Source: Pedobacter steynii
GTDB lineage: Bacteria; Bacteroidota; Bacteroidia; Sphingobacteriales; Sphingobacteriaceae
Assembly: GCF_001721645.1 (NCBI RefSeq)
Contig: NZ_CP017141.1
Span: forward strand, 5,890,001 to 5,954,000
Reading direction: 5' to 3'
DNA length: 64,000 bases
A model generated the notes under the pieces. The model saw only the letters and a program-made list of their open reading frames with translations, was not told the DNA's origin and did not search any database. Below are positions 27,665 to 36,022 of the stretch, piece by piece (position 1 is the stretch's first letter; each line of letters begins with the position of its first letter). Position numbers and translations under genes: made by a program.

Positions 27665-27709
27665 AAAAAATATCTCACCTGGCCCGCTTCAGACGGCCCT
27701 GGTGAGATA
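27665..27709 (-). terminator. Intrinsic terminator/attenuator between precursor and ATP-grasp gene
   Basis: TATCTCACC (27671-27679) pairs with GGTGAGATA (27701-27709), with an inner GGCC/GGCC stem. On the - strand the hairpin is followed by six U (27665-27670). It lies 7 bases after the precursor stop and before the ligase start. Partial termination here would give far more precursor than enzyme mRNA, a usual arrangement in RiPP operons. Confidence 0.75.
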
Positions 27710-27716
27710 GGTAAGA

Positions 27717-27914
27717 TTAAGGCAACGTAGGATCGCCTGGATGGATAATTATCGGGCTTGTACCATCATAATCAGTGTTGCTCTGACCGGAGCCTAAGCC
27801 TGAGGCTACATCTTTGCTGTCAGTATCACCTTTCAACGAGGCATTAACTGCACCGCCAAGAATTGATTCGAGCTCCTTAGTAGTGAGCGATTTTACTTTC
27901 TTTAATTTTAACAT
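27717..27914 (-). CDS. RiPP precursor peptide, double-glycine leader
   Basis: 65 residues. The leader (MLKLKKVKSLTTKELESILGG) has the KLKK start, ELES-x-L helix and GG at 20-21 of GG-type Bacteroidetes natural-product precursors. The core is rich in D, S, T, G and K (KGDTDSKD, then SNTDYDGTSP) and ends in P-x-x-P, without Cys. That composition suits Asp-to-Ser/Thr or Lys crosslinks made by the ATP-grasp enzyme encoded just downstream. It does not carry the PFFARFL motif of classic microviridins, so it may be a different graspetide group. The GG would be the cleavage site of a C39-type protease, which is not in this window. Confidence 0.8.
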   Translation of the reverse strand: MLKLKKVKSLTTKELESILGGAVNASLKGDTDSKDVASGLGSGQSNTDYDGTSPIIIHPGDPTLP

Positions 27915-28367
27915 GTTTTCAGATTGAAAATGAGATTACTTCTGTCTTTGCTTTACCTTAATTTTTTAAAGGTAACCTTGCCATGAAGCGGATATTCAGC
28001 ATTCCTTTGTTGTTTTAATGGGTAATTAAGGAGTAAACCCATATTCGCGAATAAATTATAATATTTTTTATATCATCTTTGGGTAATCGAAAATGTTTGG
28101 ATGGTGCCTTTTTAATGAACGATATGGTGGATAGTAAATATTAAAAACTGACAGAAATCGATCATGGAACCAGACATGAAAAACACGCGGTCTGAAGGCA
28201 AATGTATTGTTCGGAAGCAATGAATCCAATACTTACTTATACGAATATTTGTACGTATTTGTAAGTACTATTAACTCAGTTTATTGTTATAAATAGTTTT
28301 ACAGATTTAATTTTATATAATTTAAATGTTGTTTGGTCAAAATATCTTGAATTTCTCGTATAAGGAG
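27915..28367. other. Upstream region of the graspetide operon
   Basis: A + strand reading gives only tiny frames (for instance 19 codons near 28165), so I call no gene. The stretch is A+T-rich, holds the palindrome at 28230-28267 and should contain the promoter of the leftward precursor gene. No clear TAnnTTTG-type Bacteroidetes -7 box was found by eye. Confidence 0.45.
28230..28267. promoter_or_regulatory. Nested palindrome, candidate regulator site
   Basis: TACTTAC (28230-28236) pairs with GTAAGTA (28261-28267) and, inside, ATACG (28239-28243) pairs with CGTAT (28254-28258), separated by T-T and a 10-base centre. Its symmetry and position between the precursor and the LuxR-type hybrid regulator suggest an operator. 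Binding by that protein is inference. Confidence 0.35.
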
Positions 28368-28397
28368 AAAAAAAAAGACCTAACCAACGGTTAGATC
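28368..28397 (-). terminator. Terminator of the protease-hybrid kinase operon
   Basis: On the - strand GATCTAACC, loop GTT and GGTTAGGTC (one mismatch) are followed by nine U (28368-28376). It lies 25 bases after the stop of the hybrid kinase at 28423. Confidence 0.8.
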
Positions 28398-28422
28398 TTT
28401 CTCCTGAGTTCCTGTAATACTA

Positions 28423-30405
28423 TTAAGTCAGTTTCCTAATCAATTCGTATCTGCTTTTTACCCCCACTTTTTCATATATATTTTGAATGTGTTTTGTAAC
28501 TGTAGATTCAGCAATATAGAGTTCATCGGCTATGTCCTTTGCTTTCAACCCCGCAATAATTTTGCTTGAAATCTCCATTTCACGGTTTGTTAACAAGTAT
28601 ATTTTACAATTCTCTATATAGCTGTTGCTGCTGGCCGTCGTTTCAGGCAGCATATTCCTGCCAAAGTCTTTCATATTTTGAAAAAGCCTTCTTTCCTGAT
28701 TACCTTTCAAAGCAAGAATTGATTCTATTTTCTTAAGCAAGATTGGGTACGAGAAAGGCTTCTCCATGTAATCCACGGCTCCAAGGCCGATTCCTTGGAG
28801 TTTATCTTTTTCGGTATTTTTAGCAGAAAGGAAAATTATGGGTACATGATTCAGTTGAGAATTCTTGCTTAGAATTTGTGCCATTTCAAAACCGTCCATC
28901 GTATCCATCATAATATCAGAGATAATTAAATCCGGAATCCGATCATTAATTCTTTTTATCGCCTCCGCACCGTTGATAGCAAACCTAACATTGAAAACCT
29001 TACTAAGTTTACCTGTAAGGTAACTGTTCATCGACTTGTTGTCTTCAACTATTAAAAGGTGCGGTGCGTTTTCATCAAAATTACAGTCTGATAAGCGAAT
29101 TTCCTCTTCCAATAGGAAATCCTGCCATTCAGCCTGATAGGATGCAATCGTGCCTTCACCGTTAGACTTATTTAATGATACCAATATTGTCGTCCCTTCC
29201 TTCCCGGCTTCATCATTTTTTAAGATTTCAATTACCCCGTTCAATCCATCGAGGATAGATTTAACCAAGGGTAGTCCTAAACCCATACCCTGAATGTTAT
29301 TTTTGTTTAATTGAAGATAAGGGACAAACACATTTTGGACCTCTTCTTCAGGGATGCCAATGCCCTGGTCCTTGACTTGAAGATAAATCTTATTTTCATC
29401 TGAAGTAAGAGATATTGAAATAGTCGAATCTTCCGGAGAGAACTTTATGGCGTTTTCAACAAGGTTATTTATTATCCGGTTTACTGCAGCAGGATCTGCA
29501 AGGCTACTTAGATCGGGAGTGATGAAATGTTTTAATCGGATTTTTTTTCGTTTAGTGTAGTATTCAAAAATTCTTAAATTGTCTTCGAGAAGACCTGATA
29601 CGTCACAATTTTGTTGGTGATCATAAACCTCTTTTCCGAGTTTAAGTCTTTGAAGGTCAAATATATTATTAATGTCTTTATTCATTTTTCCCATGCTGAT
29701 TTTCATCAGATCAAGTTCGTATGAGCTACTATGTTTTTCTATATGCTCATTCAAACAGTTAATCGTCAGTGTCAGTGGAGTTTTGATTTCATGAACCAAA
29801 TTAGCAAAAGTGTATTCCAGTGTTTTGTAATTGGACTCTATCTGCCTGGCTCTTTCTTCTTCGATTTCTTTTGCTTGAAGTGCCTTTTGTTGCGCGAGGT
29901 TTTCGGCAAGTGCTTTTCCAAGTTCTTTTAATTTTTTAAAATACTTTACTATAAAAAAATACGCAATAGCCTTAACAAAAAACTCCCAAATCCATAGAGA
30001 GCCCATTACAAATTCCTGCTTGAGCTTCAGGTTTTCTTTCGGAAACCCTCTTGCAACATCCATAATTGGAAATAGCCAAAAGTTTAATGTAAAGCGTTGT
30101 GCAAAGAAGACAGAAATCAGGCCTATTAATAGTAAAAATCCTGTGAGATATCTTTGCGGGGATTTTCCTGAGAGGTGGATGAACAAAAAAACAAAAGCAT
30201 AGAAAAGATAAAGCGGATGCGTGACCAGCAGTAGCAATTCCTTGGAGAAATAATAAAAAGGCCCATAGAGAATCTGATCAGTAATATATCCATAGATAAA
30301 ATAAAGCACCCAAAAAGCGAAATGCAATTTGTATTTCCAAAGCCAGGCCGCAGCCCTGCTTCCAACAATCTTTCCGATAAAATTTTTAATGTTATCTATG
30401 CTCAT
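28423..30405 (-). CDS. Hybrid histidine kinase with receiver and LuxR DNA-binding domain
   Basis: 660 residues in one chain. About five transmembrane segments span residues 20-155 with no large periplasmic loop. A coiled linker leads to a HisKA box LVHEIKTPL (His205), then the ATPase with NNLVENAIKFS (about 313-323), DQGIGIP and MGLGLPL. The receiver follows (LLIVEDN at 450-456, phospho-acceptor D497 in ISDIMMD, KPFSYP). Last is a LuxR helix-turn-helix over the last 56 residues (LTNREMEI, AKDIADELYIAESTVTKHI). A membrane sensor that also binds DNA is unusual and implies direct control of nearby genes. It overlaps the S41 protease gene by 14 bases and is translated with it. Confidence 0.9.
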   Translation of the reverse strand: MSIDNIKNFIGKIVGSRAAAWLWKYKLHFAFWVLYFIYGYITDQILYGPFYYFSKELLLLVTHPLYLFYAFVFLFIHLSGKSPQRYLTGFLLLIGLISVFFAQRFTLNFWLFPIMDVARGFPKENLKLKQEFVMGSLWIWEFFVKAIAYFFIVKYFKKLKELGKALAENLAQQKALQAKEIEEERARQIESNYKTLEYTFANLVHEIKTPLTLTINCLNEHIEKHSSSYELDLMKISMGKMNKDINNIFDLQRLKLGKEVYDHQQNCDVSGLLEDNLRIFEYYTKRKKIRLKHFITPDLSSLADPAAVNRIINNLVENAIKFSPEDSTISISLTSDENKIYLQVKDQGIGIPEEEVQNVFVPYLQLNKNNIQGMGLGLPLVKSILDGLNGVIEILKNDEAGKEGTTILVSLNKSNGEGTIASYQAEWQDFLLEEEIRLSDCNFDENAPHLLIVEDNKSMNSYLTGKLSKVFNVRFAINGAEAIKRINDRIPDLIISDIMMDTMDGFEMAQILSKNSQLNHVPIIFLSAKNTEKDKLQGIGLGAVDYMEKPFSYPILLKKIESILALKGNQERRLFQNMKDFGRNMLPETTASSNSYIENCKIYLLTNREMEISSKIIAGLKAKDIADELYIAESTVTKHIQNIYEKVGVKSRYELIRKLT

Positions 30406-31804
30406 AATAATTTCTTACGAACTCAATCCAATCCGATTGCTGATCTGGAATTACAACATCTGGTTTAATCCCTGTACGATCTATAGGGTTTTGTCCGGGT
30501 GGAATATATCTTTTAAAAGTCGCTAAGGACATGACATACTTTTTCGAAGGGAACTGGGTCTGGAAGCTATTTAAATAATCGACTGCCCCCATAGTGTTCT
30601 CGCCAAATGTTTTCACTTTACTGCTCTGTTTAAAATCCAGGATCATCATTTCAGCAGCACTTTCTACAGAAAAGTTTTGGATTATGGCCACATTTTTAGG
30701 GTAAACCATAGCGCTGTCGAACTTAAGGGTATCGCCGGGTTCAAATACAAATTTTCCCAGATTTAAGGATATTTTGATCGAATCCTTTATCAATTCAGTA
30801 AGTACCACACTGTCAACTTTTGGCGCAGAACGAGTTGCCGAAAGCTGCTCTTTACGGTGTTCTAAAAGATCTGTGCTGCAAAACTTATAGCCTGCAATGG
30901 CCACAATTGGTTTTGTGACAATATATGGAAGTATGGGCCAATATGACCTGACCGTTCCCCCTGGGTTATTTCTGACGTCGAGGATGAGTGTTTTCGCTTG
31001 CTTAATTTTATTATGGTCTGCTTTTAGAATACTATCCACAACGGTAATATTCGGAGAAGTGAAATCTGGCAATGTCAACAGATAATTATCTTTATCAAGA
31101 AGCCTTCCATTGGTCGTCACTTGTCGCGGGGAGATGGTGCTTTCGGGAAGTATAGCTTCTTTATTTGACATTTTATTCCATGTAGCAATGTCTCCCATTA
31201 CAAAAGTAGAGTCGTTACGAAATAGAGATCTTAATAACATTCTGGATCCACCACGCGCGGAAAGAAAATCAGTAATATATCTGTCATTAGAAACTTTTTC
31301 AATGGTTCCTATACGGTAACCGGACGGCACTAAAGAGGATGATTTGGAGGCGATAAAGTAAATTTTATAGCTGCCTGGCTTTTTCTTTTCTTTTAATATT
31401 GCAACGATCGTAGATTTTCGATCATTAATCCAATAGCCTTCATATTTATCTTTATTTATCGCTTTATTTGAAATAAGAGAAGAAATCTCTCCAAGCTTAC
31501 TTTTGCATTGTTGACTATCGATTCTAGCATTAATTAGATCGTTAACAGCATATACCTGTAAATGTGGGTTGTCAAAATAAGCGACAATCCTACCTAATAT
31601 CCGAAAGGTATCTGTTTTCTCTTCTTTTGTAACCCTACTAACAAACGCAACAAAATTTTTATGATCACCTTTAATTCGGTCTTCGTAGCCGGCATATCCA
31701 GTTTTAATCCTTTTTACGAGAAACTCAATATCATTACTTTGAGCATGTACATTTTTGGAAATTAGAGTGAGCAGAAGCAAGGTTGAAATAAAGAACCTGA
31801 TCAT
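30392..31804 (-). CDS. S41-family (C-terminal processing type) peptidase
   Basis: 470 residues with a signal peptide (FISTLLLLTLISKNVHAQS). The S41 core has LILDVRNNPGGTVRSYWP (about 295) and a serine-bearing FSVESAAEMMILDFKQ (about 380), followed by TFGENTMGAVDYLNS. These match tail-specific proteases, which cut extracytoplasmic proteins near the C-terminus. It overlaps the membrane hybrid kinase by 14 bases and lies behind the lanthipeptide precursor. It could trim a secreted peptide or process a signal for the sensor; both are inference from position. Housekeeping S41 proteases are normally not coupled to a kinase. Confidence 0.85.
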   Translation of the reverse strand: MIRFFISTLLLLTLISKNVHAQSNDIEFLVKRIKTGYAGYEDRIKGDHKNFVAFVSRVTKEEKTDTFRILGRIVAYFDNPHLQVYAVNDLINARIDSQQCKSKLGEISSLISNKAINKDKYEGYWINDRKSTIVAILKEKKKPGSYKIYFIASKSSSLVPSGYRIGTIEKVSNDRYITDFLSARGGSRMLLRSLFRNDSTFVMGDIATWNKMSNKEAILPESTISPRQVTTNGRLLDKDNYLLTLPDFTSPNITVVDSILKADHNKIKQAKTLILDVRNNPGGTVRSYWPILPYIVTKPIVAIAGYKFCSTDLLEHRKEQLSATRSAPKVDSVVLTELIKDSIKISLNLGKFVFEPGDTLKFDSAMVYPKNVAIIQNFSVESAAEMMILDFKQSSKVKTFGENTMGAVDYLNSFQTQFPSKKYVMSLATFKRYIPPGQNPIDRTGIKPDVVIPDQQSDWIEFVRNYYEHR

Positions 31805-31837
31805 GAAAAGAATATTGAGTATTTTAAAAATGAGTAT

Positions 31838-31878
31838 AAAAGGTATGTTGCCTTTAAAATTTAGGCAACATACCTTTT
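31838..31878 (-). terminator. 15-bp perfect hairpin behind the lanthipeptide precursor
   Basis: AAAAGGTATGTTGCC (31838-31852) is perfectly complementary to GGCAACATACCTTTT (31864-31878) with an 11-base loop. It lies 36 bases after the precursor stop and 33 bases before the S41 gene start, in the leftward transcript. It should terminate or attenuate after the precursor. Confidence 0.75.
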
Positions 31879-31914
31879 ACCAATAAAATAGATTGCCGTT
31901 CAAATCATTGATGG

Positions 31915-32106
31915 CTAAACTGTGCCTGTGTAAGTCGGTGGTTTTAAAGTCAGGCAGTCATCAATAAACGATGCAGTTGTTGGTGTGCAGACAATTGTCA
32001 GGGTTTGCTCACCACCTTTTAATTTAAACGATGAGTCAGGAGAAAGTACTGAAATGTTCATTTTTGATAACGCCAGTTTTTTGGGCGTAAGAGCCTTTTT
32101 TTTCAT
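31915..32106 (-). CDS. Class I lanthipeptide precursor
   Basis: 63 residues. The leader has the KKKALTPKKLALSKMNISVLS pattern (K-L-x-L-x-K-x-x-I-x-x-L) of Bacteroidetes class I lanthipeptides and a GG at 31-32. The core is Thr/Ser-rich (TLTIVC, TPTTASF, KPPTYTGT) with only two cysteines (40 and 51), so at most two thioether rings. It is divergent from the LanB gene, 371 bases away, the natural partner. The GG fits a C39-type cleavage. Confidence 0.83.
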   Translation of the reverse strand: MKKKALTPKKLALSKMNISVLSPDSSFKLKGGEQTLTIVCTPTTASFIDDCLTLKPPTYTGTV

Positions 32107-32477
32107 TTTCCTTGAAGATTTGATTTTAAAATATCAGGTTAAATAGATAATCAATTGAATATTGACCTGGCAAATTAAATGCAAATTTCCCAAACCAACC
32201 TACAGACAAAAACCTGAATTTTCCGATACTTTTGTAAATGTGTTACCGTCAAAACATTATGAAGCTCATTATTTAAGCAATTTGAAGTTTTTATATAGTG
32301 GTGAATCATTTCCTAAGAGCAATGCTGTTCTAAGTACGTTTTTTCTAGCCACCGTAGATTGCAGTTGGATATTCACACCGATAAAACCTAAGGTGGCGCC
32401 ACAAATCGCTAACTACATGTCGTTTTTTTCTGTATTCAAATTTGATTTTTTAGGTTAGTCCGCTATAGACCCTAATA
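32107..32477. other. Divergent promoter region, lanthipeptide/LanB
   Basis: A 371-base intergenic stretch between the leftward precursor and rightward lanB. A TTG-started 98-codon frame (32162-32458) crosses it, but its composition is not protein-like and I reject it. A TACTTTTG at 32227-32234 fits the Bacteroidetes TAnnTTTG -7 box on the + strand, about 245 bases from lanB, without a clear TTTG partner. Shared control of both genes is likely. Confidence 0.45.
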
Positions 32478-35294
32478 ATGAAGAAAATAGAATTGCATCC
32501 TACTGCTGTGTTGAGGCTACCAGCCTTCTCTTATGCTGAAAACTTAAAAACAAATTGGGACGCTTTCAAAGACGCGATAGAACACTCATCACCAGGCTTC
32601 TTTCAATTAATTAAGGATCTTACTTTTGATCAGTTGCAAGCAACGGATAAAAAAATCCAACTAACGATACAGAAGTATTTTAACCGAGCCTCTTTTCGAA
32701 GTACTCCTTATGGTAAATTTGCGGACCTAACAGTGGTGCCGTTGTCGATTAATCCTGATCTACCTATTATAGTCGAAGAGCAGCCAATACATCACACTTT
32801 CCCCGATTGGGTCACCCGTCCGAAAGAAAAGATTACTCTTGAGGATGCAGTCAGAGCTGAATCATTGATTTTTAGTAATACAAGTTTTTACCGCTTACAA
32901 AATGAGATCAGGTATATACAAAATTCGGAAGACAAGTTTGTATTGGCAGCCGTTGACTTCAATGAAATCGTATTTGATATTCTTGAAACATGTAGTTTAC
33001 CGAGATCGTATGATCAACTGAAGATAATTCTAACCAAGTATGATTCCGAACTGCTGGACGCGTACCTAAGCGATATGTTGGGAACTGATCTGCTTTTTAC
33101 ATCTAAAGATGCCAACATAATCGGCGAAGATTTTTTTTCTCGCATCGGGGACACGCAAATAGGCCCTACCCGGCAATACATAATCTCAGAAAAAAAAGTG
33201 ATTACAGGCAGTCTTGATAAACGTCTATTCAGGCATATTCCTGATCTTGTACAAAAGTTGCAGGGAATTCTTCCAGATAATAAAGTCACTAACCTAGAGG
33301 AATTCAAGACAAAGTTTGTTCAGAAGTTCGAACAAGCCGAAGTGCCTTTTTTGATTGCTTTGGACCCAGATGCAGGTATCGACTATGGAAACCTGTCTAT
33401 GGCTGTTGAACAACCTAAATTTGAAAAGCTGATCCTACAGTTTGCCTCGGAAGTTGAAGAAACCGGAATTAGTAAATTCAGGCAATTCTTGTACCGCGAA
33501 ATATTACAGAACATAAAGACCGGTAAAGAAATAAGGCTCGAAAATTTTTCTAATGAAAGCAAGCAATTTCAACCATTACCCAATACATTCAGCGCAATTA
33601 TTAATCTTGCGGACGATACTATCTTTCTTCAATCTATGGGTGGAGCCTCGGCTACAGCTCTACTCGGTAGATTTGCCCTTGCATTACCAGAGGTGTTTAA
33701 GCACTGTCAGGAATTGGTTAGCATTGAGCAAGAGGCAAATCCATCCGTTTTGTTTTTTGACATTGGTTACACTAAAGAAGACAATATAGACAACATTAAC
33801 AGAAGGCCGTCGATTTATGATCAGCAACTAAATATTCTTAATTTCAACACATCAGCATGCCCTCTTTCCATGCACGATATCCTGATTAGTGTACGGAGCG
33901 GCGAGGTAATACTGCAATCCAAGCGTTATGGTAAGCGCCTTATTCCCCGGGTTGCTTCGGCCTATAACCATAGACGTTCCGATCTGCCTGTATACCGTTT
34001 GTTGATTGATATTCAAAATCAGGGAGTCAAGACCAATTTGTTATTTAACCCTTCACAACTCATTCCAGGGCTACCTTTCTATCCCAGAGTTAAGTTTCGT
34101 AATATTGTTGTTTGTCCTGCCTCCTGGTCCCTTTCTATTGACATAATAAAGGGAATTGTGGATCTCGATGGAAAAATCCTCGCTATAAAGAATCATCTTA
34201 AATCCTTTCTTAGTGGCCAGTACTTTAAGATTGGTAGATTTGATCAGACGCTGTTTTTAAACATTAAAGATCTAGCTGATATTGAAATACTCCTTTCCAT
34301 TTTGGAAAAGGATCGTAAGATTTTTCTGGAAGAAGCATATTTGCCAGGTTCTCCGTCAGTACAGAACTGTAAAGGCCAACCGTTCCTTACTCAAATTATT
34401 TTATCTCTGAGTCATAACGAAGAAATTTACCTGCCGTTAACTACGCGACAAGTTTCATTCGCTGCTATAGAGGAAAAGAGTTGGATTGCACCAGGAAAGG
34501 ATTGGCTATATTTTGAAATTTACTGTAACCCGTTTCGAGCGGATTTTTTGCTCCGGACAAAGATCAAGAGTTTTCTGGCTTCAAATAAACCACAGATAAG
34601 GAATTGGTTCTTTATTCGATATGATGAAAATGGAAGCCATATCCGTTTAAGATTGCAACTTCGCAACCGTTCCTGCGGGTACCAATTGATGGAAATGCTT
34701 ACGGATATACTTGAACCGGAAATTAGGGCAGGTGTCGTCGCTGACGTTAAGATAAAAACTTACAAAAGAGAGGTTCATAGATATTCAACCCGTCTTATGA
34801 GTAGGGTCGAAAAACATTTTTGCTGCGATAGCCGATTCGTCATCAATTCCAACGGTGCAGCGTTAACCGATATGAAAAAGTATCGGCTATGTATTGAAAT
34901 ATTAGAATCCATAAGATCAAAGGAGGTTCTAACAGCAGAAGTTTTCTACAACGTCATCACTAAAATTACAAACGCTCTTAATCAAGAACATGAAATTTCC
35001 GGCAGTGCTTTCAAAGAGCTTAATCAGAAGTACAATGTTTTTTTAACAGAACCGTTTCCGAGGCTTAACTATAAGCTGTTACAAAAATATCATTCCTTAA
35101 TTAAATCGTTTATAACATTACTGGCAGATTGTGACGATTTTAACCGGGTCATCTTGATGGCTGACCTTATACATATGCATGTCAATAGAATGTTTACCTC
35201 AGATCAAAGAAAACACGAGATGGTCATATACAATCTTTATCAGACAATGCTTAAGGCCAAAGCAGCACGCGAAAGCAACTTTCTAAGGGCTTAG
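32478..35294 (+). CDS. lanB: Lantibiotic dehydratase (LanB), full length
   Basis: 938 residues, matching a fused glutamylation plus elimination dehydratase. The N-terminal part shows KYFNRASFRSTPYGKFADLT (about 66-85), the Lant_dehydr_N signature. The C-terminal 300 residues carry WLYFEIYCNPFRADFLL and IRNWFFIRYDENGSHIRLRL, the thiopeptide-type/SpaB C-terminal elimination domain. With glutamyl-tRNA it would dehydrate Ser/Thr of the precursor encoded divergently at 31915-32106. No LanC cyclase, LanT or C39 transporter is within the window, although ring closure normally needs LanC. It is convergent with the LytTR regulator, the stops being 15 bases apart. Confidence 0.88.
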   Translation: MKKIELHPTAVLRLPAFSYAENLKTNWDAFKDAIEHSSPGFFQLIKDLTFDQLQATDKKIQLTIQKYFNRASFRSTPYGKFADLTVVPLSINPDLPIIVEEQPIHHTFPDWVTRPKEKITLEDAVRAESLIFSNTSFYRLQNEIRYIQNSEDKFVLAAVDFNEIVFDILETCSLPRSYDQLKIILTKYDSELLDAYLSDMLGTDLLFTSKDANIIGEDFFSRIGDTQIGPTRQYIISEKKVITGSLDKRLFRHIPDLVQKLQGILPDNKVTNLEEFKTKFVQKFEQAEVPFLIALDPDAGIDYGNLSMAVEQPKFEKLILQFASEVEETGISKFRQFLYREILQNIKTGKEIRLENFSNESKQFQPLPNTFSAIINLADDTIFLQSMGGASATALLGRFALALPEVFKHCQELVSIEQEANPSVLFFDIGYTKEDNIDNINRRPSIYDQQLNILNFNTSACPLSMHDILISVRSGEVILQSKRYGKRLIPRVASAYNHRRSDLPVYRLLIDIQNQGVKTNLLFNPSQLIPGLPFYPRVKFRNIVVCPASWSLSIDIIKGIVDLDGKILAIKNHLKSFLSGQYFKIGRFDQTLFLNIKDLADIEILLSILEKDRKIFLEEAYLPGSPSVQNCKGQPFLTQIILSLSHNEEIYLPLTTRQVSFAAIEEKSWIAPGKDWLYFEIYCNPFRADFLLRTKIKSFLASNKPQIRNWFFIRYDENGSHIRLRLQLRNRSCGYQLMEMLTDILEPEIRAGVVADVKIKTYKREVHRYSTRLMSRVEKHFCCDSRFVINSNGAALTDMKKYRLCIEILESIRSKEVLTAEVFYNVITKITNALNQEHEISGSAFKELNQKYNVFLTEPFPRLNYKLLQKYHSLIKSFITLLADCDDFNRVILMADLIHMHVNRMFTSDQRKHEMVIYNLYQTMLKAKAARESNFLRA

Positions 35295-35308
35295 CAAAGT
35301 AATAGATT

Positions 35309-36022
35309 TTAAATCGACCTGAACCTGGCGTAAACAGCGTCTATATATGTGGAGCCGATCACTAAAACAATCGAGTTTTCCAAATTTATCTGGTTCCCCA
35401 CAATTCCGGTTATATAATCCAGGTTTACAATATGCGACTTGTGAATGCGCATGAACCGGTCCGCAGGAAGAATTTCGACCATACAATTCAATGCTTTTTT
35501 TACAACCAGCGGCTTCTTTTCACCGATATGCAACTCCAGCTCCTTATCCTTTGATTTGATATAAAAAATGGATTCCAGTTTAACTTTGATAATGTTTCGC
35601 GGAGAAAGATTCACAAAAATGTACCGTTGGTCGGTTTGATGGATTAGTGAAGGTTTTGTTGTGAGCCGCTCTCTTGCCCGTTGAACCGCCTTCATGAATT
35701 TAACCGGGTCAATTGGTTTAGTAAGGAAGTCAACTGTGGATGGACCAAAGGCATCAACAGCGTAGTGGCTATAAGAAGTTACAAATATGATCAATACCCT
35801 GTCACCGAGTAGCTCAGACATTTTTAAACCATTCATGTCGGGCATATCAACATCTAAAAAAAGCAGGTCGACACTGATGATTCCCGAAACAATTTTGTTC
35901 AGAGCTGTCAGAGAGTCGGTTTCAAAGCCTATCAGGTCCAGTTCCGGAACCCGTTTCACAAGGGTAGTAACCCCATCTATACCATGTAGTTCATCATCAA
36001 CTATTAACACGCGAATACTCAT
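35309..36022 (-). CDS. LytTR-family response regulator
   Basis: 237 residues. The receiver domain has acidic residues VDDE (8-11), phospho-acceptor D57 (LLFLDVDMPD) and K102 (DFLTKPID). From about 135 on a LytTR DNA-binding domain runs with FVNLSPRNIIKVKLESIFYI and RIHKSHIVNLDYI. LytTR regulators in Gram-positive bacteria often control peptide and quorum systems (AgrA, ComE). It overlaps its kinase gene by 4 bases (36019-36022). Targets are unknown; the divergent candidate peptide at 37202 and the lanthipeptide genes are the nearest. Confidence 0.92.
   Translation of the reverse strand: MSIRVLIVDDELHGIDGVTTLVKRVPELDLIGFETDSLTALNKIVSGIISVDLLFLDVDMPDMNGLKMSELLGDRVLIIFVTSYSHYAVDAFGPSTVDFLTKPIDPVKFMKAVQRARERLTTKPSLIHQTDQRYIFVNLSPRNIIKVKLESIFYIKSKDKELELHIGEKKPLVVKKALNCMVEILPADRFMRIHKSHIVNLDYITGIVGNQINLENSIVLVIGSTYIDAVYARFRSI

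Noticed and set aside
27665..31878. Hairpins at 27665-27709 and 31838-31878 as one repeat family (for example a small mobile repeat)
   Set aside because: The stem sequences are unrelated to each other and each sits right behind a precursor stop, so they are separate terminators.
32162..32458. 98-codon + strand frame in the lanthipeptide/LanB intergenic region
   Set aside because: TTG start, non-protein-like composition, and its position is the divergent promoter region of two real genes.
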